64,000 nucleotides of DNA from Mucor racemosus. Taxonomy: Eukaryota; Mucoromycota; Mucoromycetes; Mucorales; Mucoraceae. Both the position numbers and the translations under genes were made by a program. Below the pieces are notes generated by a model that was not told the origin of the DNA, did not search any database, and saw only the letters and a program-made list of their open reading frames with translations. The DNA lies in assembly GCA_027405735.1 (NCBI GenBank), contig JAPEHQ010000001.1, positions 744,001 through 808,000 on the forward strand, read 5' to 3'. Positions 56,830 through 64,000 of this stretch are shown here, piece by piece (the stretch's first letter is position 1; each line of letters starts with the position of its first letter).

Positions 56830-58470
56830 ACGTGCCCTGTTTTCTATAAGTACCTTCATACGAATAACTTTTGGGAAAACATCTTAGACAGTACTCAATA
56901 AATATAAATTATTCGGATTTCATTATTACCTGGTCTTAAGTTTATTTCGTACCTCATGAAGGACTCAAAAACAGGCAAAGTTCATAGTTTTCTCCCTAAA
57001 AACTGATTCTTATTTTTTATCCATGCTCTATTTTTTTTCCCGCTAAATAACGCCAAGAAAAATATTATAAAAATGTACCTGAGATGCTCAACTTTTATCC
57101 AAAAATGAGTATCCAAAAATATTCTATCTTTTGCAGTTGGTATAAATTTTTCAATGCTAATGTTTCAGATTTTTACGCGTATTTCACTACTAAAAACTGA
57201 AAGCGCCCTTGGTGGTTGGGCCGAATGGTTAAGACGTGTGCCTCCCAAGCGCAAGGCTCGAGTTCGAATCCTGGTGGAAACAAGTTTGTTTGATAATATT
57301 ATGTAGTACTGTATTTCCTGTTTAGTGTCATGTCACCAACCCACAACTTTTTGTATGACGTTCTCTGCATGCCCGTTTGGCTCTTGGTGCAGCACTTTAA
57401 TTAGTCGATTTTCTTTCCCCTCTTTCATAGTATAATCATTATAGCGACCTTGTTTACAGTAGGCCCACTTGTGGAGACCTCTCAATCTCTTGACCATGGT
57501 TTACGTTGTGCTACATGAAACGCTATTGTAGGAGTTCATGTATATTAAGTCTTCACATTAAATAATAATAAACAAAGTATATCCACTACGTTCTACCTTC
57601 TACCCTATAAAAAAATAAAAACTGAAAGCTTTGAGGCTTCATATCTTTATAAAACATTAAGCTACACTAACACTTCCTAATAATAAAATTGACTTGTTTT
57701 AAAGCACTCTATATCATATTTTAATATAAATTTTTTTTTCGTTTTTTTGACATTTTTGTAATAGATTTCAAAATAATTGTTAAATTGAGTAGCATTTTTT
57801 TAACATGCATGTCGTTGATCTTGTTGAGCTCTCTAAGATCCAATTTGGATTTTTTCAAAATATTGATTTTTCGTGGAGATATTCTGAAAAATGAGTACTA
57901 AGAAATACTGTCATTTCTAGATCCAAATTATCCCTTGTATACCCACATCCCAAATTCTGAATTTGAAAAAAAGTTTGACAAAAATCTTGTTTTTTCCACG
58001 AAAAATGCAGCTAGAAGGCTCAGCAATAGCTCGATCGATAGATAATTTTGTTGCGCATTATTTCAATGTTTTTATTTTGTAGCATTTTTATAGAAAATGA
58101 TGTGTATCTCCAAAAAACCTCCAAAATTGTAATCACATTTTACGCAAAATTTAATGCGAAACATTTTTTTTAATTTTATTTAGGTGGATGCAGAATTTAA
58201 AACTGTACAAAAACTATCTAATAAGCTATTTCAACTTACTTTGCAGTTCATGAGCTATTAAGCAATTTTGGGTTTTTGATCATTTTCTGGTCGATTAGTA
58301 AAATCAAATTTGAAACCCAGTTCCCATAGGGTCAAGCTCTAATATGTCCCTATTATTTTGATTATCTCAACGAAAAATCAATATTTTTTGTTGAAATAAA
58401 AAATGCAATTAACTTTTAGTTGAAGGTATCTTGTGAATACAAAAAAATCAATAACTAATAGCTGTTTTTG
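56830..58470 (+). repeat. S repeat, copy 5, split by a SINE
   Basis: Matches copies 1-4: GTACCTGAGATG, TTTTTACGCGTATTTCAC, TTTGAGGCTTCATATC, CTCGATCGATAGATAA and CTTGTGAATACAAAAA. A 412-bp SINE (57205-57616) interrupts it between CTACTAAAAACTGAAAGC and TTTGAGGC. Confidence 0.7.
57205..57616 (+). mobile_element. tRNA-Gly-derived SINE, TSD AAAAACTGAAAGC
   Basis: Perfect 13-bp direct repeats AAAAACTGAAAGC flank it at 57192-57204 and 57617-57629. The head resembles tRNA-Gly(CCC): GCCCTTGGTGG, D-arm-like GGCCGAATGGTTAAG (A box), anticodon arm TGTGC-CTCCCAA-GCGCA (five pairs, anticodon CCC) and B box GAGTTCGAATCC. The 3' acceptor strand does not pair with the start, so it is not a tRNA gene. A body of about 330 bp unrelated to tRNA follows, ending in an A-rich tail (CCCTATAAAAAAAT). 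The layout (Pol III head, body, A tail, long target duplication) defines a SINE mobilised by a LINE. Confidence 0.85.
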
Positions 58471-59304
58471 AATGTATTTAGCACACGTTTTTTTTTTAAA
58501 AAAATCTTCTTTGCTTAAAAAATAAAGCAACTGGAAAAATGCTTGTAATCAATGAATATTGATCCAAGTAGACTGAAAAGTTTAAAATAGACATTGTAGC
58601 TCGCCCTGACAATATCCTGAATTAAAATATAAGTATTTTTGATATTCTGCTTAATTTGTATAAATATATGGCCCATCTTTTTCTTAGATGAAAAGCTCTG
58701 TAAGCTTATAGCATGGAAAATAAAATCAATATTTTGGGTCTCGATAACTCAATCAACGCCATCTAAAAGGCAGCTATAATCAAGCAATATGATGCAGATG
58801 AAGATGAAATATTTGGAGTACGATAATTGTTAAAGCCCTTGACATCAAAGGGACATAATGCTGTTTGTTTCATTTATTGAAAAAACCTATGTTATTGCTT
58901 AGAGAGTATCACATTTTTATATGCTGACAATGCCAGAAGCTGTAACAACACAATCTCAAATTTAATGCAAATCTCATGTCATAAATTGTACCTTTGATTC
59001 AGTGTATTATAATCCCAAAAATTTTTAAGATTGGCAGACACAATTATTAAAAACAAATTTTTTTGAATTTTTCTACTATAAAACCATTCGACAAAGGTAG
59101 TTTTGGAGTAACAATGTCAAATAATGGTAATAGTCAAGCGTCAATAGTTGTAAAAACTGGTACATACAGTACTTCGGTTTGTGCAGTTTCAAATTTCAAT
59201 TTTGAAGGGATTAAAACGCAGCGTCCTTTTTGGGTAATCTACAATTTCATTTCGAAAGTTTCTCGCGCATAACTTTCTTCCTTGTATTCATAGAAACAAT
59301 CTAA
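58471..59304. promoter_or_regulatory. Intergenic region upstream of the CASP gene
   Basis: AT-rich; no repeat recognised after the end of S copy 5. An open frame at 59063-59272 has no domain and lies in the expected promoter and 5' UTR. Confidence 0.35.
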
Positions 59305-61986
59305 ATGAGTGAAGATACCTTCTCATCAGCTATCCATTATTGGAAAGGTATTCAACTTTCTAATCTACAAAAGGAACTTGATCAACAAGGTCTTGCTATT
59401 GTGGAAAAGCAAAAGGACGGTCTTGTATCCAGAAAAAAGCTTGCAGAACAAACCAGAGGTACTTTATATACATAAAAGCGTGTTTTGACAATTCAAAGGC
59501 TTATTTTTACTTTGTCCTAGAATTTAAAAAGATTCCTGATGAAGAAAAGTTACAAAAGTTTAAACCTCTTTTAAAAGGTTTGTGGGAAGATTATTTTTAT
59601 CACTGATACTGAATTAACATGATGACTACAATAGGGTATCAAGCTGAAATTGATAACATTACCAAACGTACAAAATATGCAGAAAATGCATTTTTGACAG
59701 TTTATAAATTACTAGCTGATGCTCCTGATCCAGCACCGCTTTTTGAAATAGCTGTGGTAAAATATTTATCTGTATGATACGATGAACATTTATTGATAAG
59801 ACAAGGAAATAGGACCAAAGCGCTAAAATGGTTGATAATACTTCACTTCAAAATGAAAATAGTTATTTGAAAGAGCAACTTCAAAAAGCCAATGAATCTA
59901 TTAAACGCCTCGAAACGACAGAAAAGACAAATTTGGAGTTGGTACAAAAAGTATCATCTTTGGAAGAATCAGTAAAGTGAGATATACACAGTAATTTGAA
60001 ACTTGCATTAACAGATGTTCATTAGTTGGCCGAAAGAAAATCTAAAGATACTAGTGATATGGAGCAAGAGATGAAAGATCAATACAGCGATAAGATTAAA
60101 CAACTAAAAGAGCGGTATGTGATAGAGGCTGGATGTGTCATATTAGCTATACTCATATCGAAATAACAGTGAATATGATCTTCAAAAGCAATTAAATCAG
60201 GCGTTGGATCAATTGACTGATTTACGACAATCTCATGATGATACTCAGGCACAGCTTATTGGACACGATCAAAAATATGGTTAGTGCGATACACAAAAGG
60301 GAAGAGATTCAAAACATGAACTAATATAAATTACCATTACAGATGAAGAAGTTGTTGGTAAATTAGCAGAATTAGATATGGTCACAATGGATCTTGAGCG
60401 TGCAAGTGGAAGAATCATTCAGTTGGAAAAGAAGAATGACGACTTAAACGAAGAGAACGCTAAACTTCGTGAATCTCAAGATGTACTTGAAGGGTAAAAT
60501 CGCTTTGCACCAAATATAGATCGCTTCACTTACCCATAATAATAGAAATGAATCCACACAACATGATGCTGAAGTTACCAAACTAATTAAAGATGTCGAG
60601 ACATATAAAGATATGTTTCAAAAAACAGAGACACGATTATCAAAGAAAATCAAAGAGTTAACAACTGAAACCGAATCATTGGTAAGCAAAAATGCACACT
60701 ATGCGAGAAAAGTGAATAATTTAAATCATAAATTAGATTGAAGAAAGGGAGAATTTAAAGAAAAAGATGAAGCATTACGAAGATTATGACGAAATAAAAC
60801 GAGAATTACAAATAATGAAGGTAATACCATAAAATGTACCTACAATCACACAGAGCGCTAACCTTTATGAAATAAAGTATGTCGAATTTTCAACAGGTGA
60901 AGATGAAGATGATTTCAATGCAGACGATGTGTTGAAAAAAGATGGAACCATTGAAAATAGCCTAGAAGTTCGATTGATGGAAAAGAATAAGAAGCTCGAG
61001 AGTGAATATACACAAATCAAAGTTTCATTTGCAGATCTTCAACACGAGTTCCACGAAAACTCAAAGAGTATACAATCATTGGAGCAGAAATTACAAGAAA
61101 AATCAGCACTTGTTCAACGCTTGGAAGAAGATTTACTTCGTATGGGCCAAAAATCTAATTCTGACCCAAATATTCTTGACGCATTGAGCAAGAGTTCATC
61201 AGGCACTCCAATTCCTCGAACTCCTGATGGAGCGTTAACTCCTCTTTTGGATGGATCAAAGAAAGAAGATAAGAGTATTTTACCTATTGTCATCAGTCAA
61301 CGTGATCGATTCAGACAGAGAAATAATGAGTTGGAAGAACGCACTCGTTCTTTAGAAACATCATTGCAAGATGCACGAACCGAAGTTCAAAAACTGAAAA
61401 CAGATAATCTCAATTTATACGAGCGTCTTAAATTTGTCCATGTTTGGAAGGAGGGACAACAGCAAGACAAGGGCTTAATGGTAAGCAAAATACAGCGTTC
61501 AATTAAAATGCTTTGATTTAACATGATGTATAGAATCGATCTGTTGCTGTAAGTATGGATGAACCTAGCACATCAATGAGGAATTTTAGAAGAAGTTCAA
61601 TTAAACAATCCGATGATCCATCTGACAAGTATGGTAAATTGTACGAAGAAAGTATGAATCCATTTACACAATTCCACAAAAAGGTAAAAATTCTTTAAAC
61701 GAATATACTTGTATTGATTAATCTAATATCTGTCCAAAATAAATAGGAGGAAAATCGTAGATACAATGCATTAAATCCAGCTGAAAAGTTGACATTAAAC
61801 TTGACACGTCTATTGTTCTCTCACAAATGGTCTCGTTATTTCTTCATCATCTATTCTTTATTATTACATCTCCTGGTTGTTGTAACTCTATATCAACTAA
61901 GCTTATGGGAATGTAGACATGATCATGAAGCTATAAATTTCCCAACTAATAATGACGATGCTACCAAAATATTAAATGATATTTAG
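59305..61986 (+). CDS. COY1: Golgi coiled-coil membrane protein CASP/COY1
   Basis: Model of 12 exons, 684 aa: 59305-59458, 59521-59577, 59635-59756, 59813-59971, 60026-60114, 60170-60279, 60343-60493, 60546-60681, 60737-60820, 60878-61480, 61534-61683, 61747-61986. Start AIHYWKGIQLSNLQKELD and EFKKIPDEEKLQKFKPLLKG are the CUX/CASP N-terminal block. A long coiled coil follows (residues about 110-530, for example EEYxxIKRELQIMK then YVEFSTGEDEDDF, typical of the family). The C-terminus has the CASP domain and tail anchor: YEESMNPFTQFHKK, LNPAEKLTLNLTRLLFSHKW and membrane segment FFIIYSLLLHLLVVVTLYQL, followed by W-E-C. Acts as a Golgi golgin in retrograde vesicle tethering. The fifth intron was set at GTAAAG..CATTAG to keep the frame. 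Confidence 0.92.
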
Positions 61987-63119
61987 AATTTTCGTAGCTA
62001 ATAAAGTTTTGTACACTTTTATTCCATGTAATTATCTCAAGTAAACCTATCGCTATATTTCAATTTTTGATGTGAACTATTACTCTTTACCAAATATTGA
62101 TATTCCTGATAGCTAAATTACATTATTATTGTCAAGAAAATACGGGAAATACCAGGAATTTGATCTGGAACTGCTTTCTAAGCTGAAACAAACGCTGTGT
62201 TACTACCATTAAATTAGGCGTTTTAAAAAAATTAAACTGAAATATCAATTATTCATTACTTATTGACCAAATGGGTGAATCAAAGTATATACAGTATATT
62301 ATACGAGATGCATCCTATATTGCTCATAATTTTGTTAAAACCATAAAAAAATGCCATTTTTAAAGAATTATTTTATGCACTTTTTGCATTAATCTGAAAC
62401 TCAAACATGGGCCAAACTATTTCTAGATCAAATATCTTCTTTCCATATTTTTATCACGAATTTTTTTGGGCATAAAAAACATGATAAACACCCACCTCCA
62501 AACCCTTCCAGATGTAGGTAAAAATTGATAAAAATCTGTCAATCGACAATTTGACCCCAAAAATGGGATTCTTCACTATCCTTTACATATACTTGGGCTA
62601 AAATGACCGGAATATTGTGATTTTTGAAAAACCACGCTTAAAAAAAAGCCTGAGATACATAAAGTGGCGTCTGTATAACCAGCCCATATTTTTTTATTTG
62701 CTATTTACTGCAAGGAAGAGGTATATATTAACTAATGATAATTGTTATTTGGGTATTTTTGAGGATTTCATGCGGAACGTAAAATCGCATTATTATTCAA
62801 ATCGGTATCACTAACAAAAATGTACGATAAAATGAATAATTTAGATGAATTGTATCAATTAAAAAATTTCAGCAAGTATAAATATACTTTCAAGATGAAA
62901 TAGTATAGAAAAATTGACGTCAGATTCATTTTAATCGACTTTAAATCCTCTTTGAAATTTAAAATTTGAAAATCAACTCTGTTTGGGGTAGGCAATTAAG
63001 AGTGCCAAAGCTCATCAAAATACGGATCCTAACACATTTCAAAGTGCCGTAGAGATAGATCAAGTAGTGTTTTATCTAAGTTTTAAAATTAGTATTTTAT
63101 AATATTGCTTAGTGATATA
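61987..63119. other. AT-rich intergenic region
   Basis: After the CASP 3' end (AATAAAG at about 62001) there are only unmatched AT-rich sequences and oligo-A/T runs. No gene recognised. Confidence 0.4.
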
Positions 63120-64000
63120 GTAAATGTAGTTTATTTAAGACTAGAAAAACTGTCTGCCATATCATATATTCATTGAAAAAATTGCAAAATTTAGCCCGCA
63201 GGGCGACTTCATAATTGAGCCCTGGTGAGATCAAACAGCTAGGTCTCTTATATACTATGATATACTTAAGTTTTAAATAAAAAAGTATTTTTTTTCAACT
63301 TTTTTTTATATTTAACCATAAGTGGTCTGAAAATTCAGATTTTGTAGCGAACATTTTCGGGGCTCATTTTACCCTTACCAACACTCGTGATTTTCATCAA
63401 AAAACAGAAAAATCAAATTTTGATACCAGAATCGACGTTTAAATATACTACATTGTGAGAGAAAATTGTAGCCATAACTAATACACATTTTATGAAAGCT
63501 TAATATTAAATATTAAGTAATGAAACTTAGCATTTTTGGCCCAAAAACGGTTTTTTGATTAAAGGATTTTCATGTTATATTTTGCAATAAAAATGTTTAT
63601 TATTTTTTATTGAGCAAATAGAGCGCTAAATTCGGCATATGGGTACATTTTTTGTTTTTATAATTGATAGTATAATTAACTCTAGATTTTCAAAACCAAA
63701 AAAAAAAATTAAAAAATGTCAAAATTGATGATCTGGACAAAAATAATTTTTAAAATTAATATTCCGTTTACAAGCCTTGTAAGTCTTAAAAATAAGAGAT
63801 TTTACGATATTTAAAAACTTTTTCAAGTATCTACGATATTGTACCTACTCGATTCAAGTTTATTGCTGTAAATCTTTACAACTTTTAATACTGTGCAATA
63901 GGGTATTTGATGAAAGTAAATCTTTACTTTCTGATTATCGCGTTAGAGTTGATTTGCATTAATTTTTCGTCTTACTTCTAAATCTCCAATGTCATAATCA
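63120..64000 (-). mobile_element. CACTA-type family R, copy 4, runs off the window
   Basis: The inverse of 1560-2470: AGACTAGAAAAACTGTCTG, GAAAATTCAGATTTTGTAGC and CTCTATTTGCTCAATAA (inverted). The last bases, read on the minus strand, give TGATTATGACATTGGAGA, the edge of the dynein-like YD..IGE codons, so the captured fragment continues beyond 64000. Confidence 0.65.

Noticed and set aside
57205..57285. Functional tRNA-Gly(CCC) gene
   Set aside because: The acceptor strands do not pair, the T stem has mismatches, and the unit is flanked by a retroposition duplication.
59063..59272. 69-aa frame just upstream of the CASP gene as an extra N-terminal exon
   Set aside because: The CASP family start (AIHYWKGIQL) directly follows the ATG at 59305, and no splice pair joins the two frames sensibly.
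1..64000. CRISPR array, rRNA genes or bacterial-type operons
   Set aside because: No regularly spaced repeats or rRNA motifs were seen; spliceosomal introns show eukaryotic nuclear DNA.

Overview
The window looks like AT-rich nuclear DNA from an early-diverging filamentous fungus, most likely Mucoromycota (Mucorales-like). The reasons are short spliceosomal introns of about 45-70 bp with GT..AG ends and CTAAC/TTAAC branch sites, standard codon use, Q/N/S-rich proteins, and a gene set (CRH-like GH16, thaumatin-like protein, Zn2Cys6 regulator, CIA30, MTG1, RBM42, COY1/CASP) typical of fungi. The organism call is inference. All exon joins were made by hand by matching splice sites, reading phase and family motifs.

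Layout. 1-5050 is repeat DNA: a T repeat, an LTR fragment, a CACTA-type copy and an S repeat. 6800-19631 is a gene block on the + strand: GPI-type GH16 glycosidase, DHA1-type MFS transporter, a GNAT-like membrane protein, an LRRC58-like LRR protein, a Zn2Cys6 transcription factor and a thaumatin-like secreted protein. 19735-28640 is a transposon nest. At its centre is a complete 4264-bp CACTA-type element (22621-26884, TSD CTT) that itself holds three solo LTRs and a 70-bp hAT-like MITE, most with target-site duplications that can be read directly.

29087-45321 is a compact housekeeping block: a large disordered protein with many RRxS sites (-), CIA30/NDUFAF1 (+), an unrecognised 325-aa protein (-), telomerase reverse transcriptase TERT (+, modelled with 25 exons, 986 aa), the MTG1 GTPase (-), RBM42 (+), a TM2-domain protein (-) and a 123-aa unrecognised protein (-). 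47150-58470 is a second transposon-rich arm with S repeats, a second CACTA-type copy, a decayed Ty3/gypsy integrase remnant and a tRNA-derived SINE. 59305-61986 encodes a Golgi CASP/COY1 homologue. The window ends in a fourth CACTA-type copy.

The most unusual observation is that the CACTA-type family carries an intron-containing fragment that reads like the C-terminal WD40 end of the cytoplasmic dynein intermediate chain. It is present in at least three copies and its edge appears in the fourth. This looks like capture of a host gene at DNA level followed by amplification. The other observations of note are the intron-rich TERT, the SINE with a 13-bp target-site duplication, and a seven-unit tandem array of RRNS kinase-site repeats. 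I found no rRNA gene, no CRISPR array and no intact autonomous transposon.
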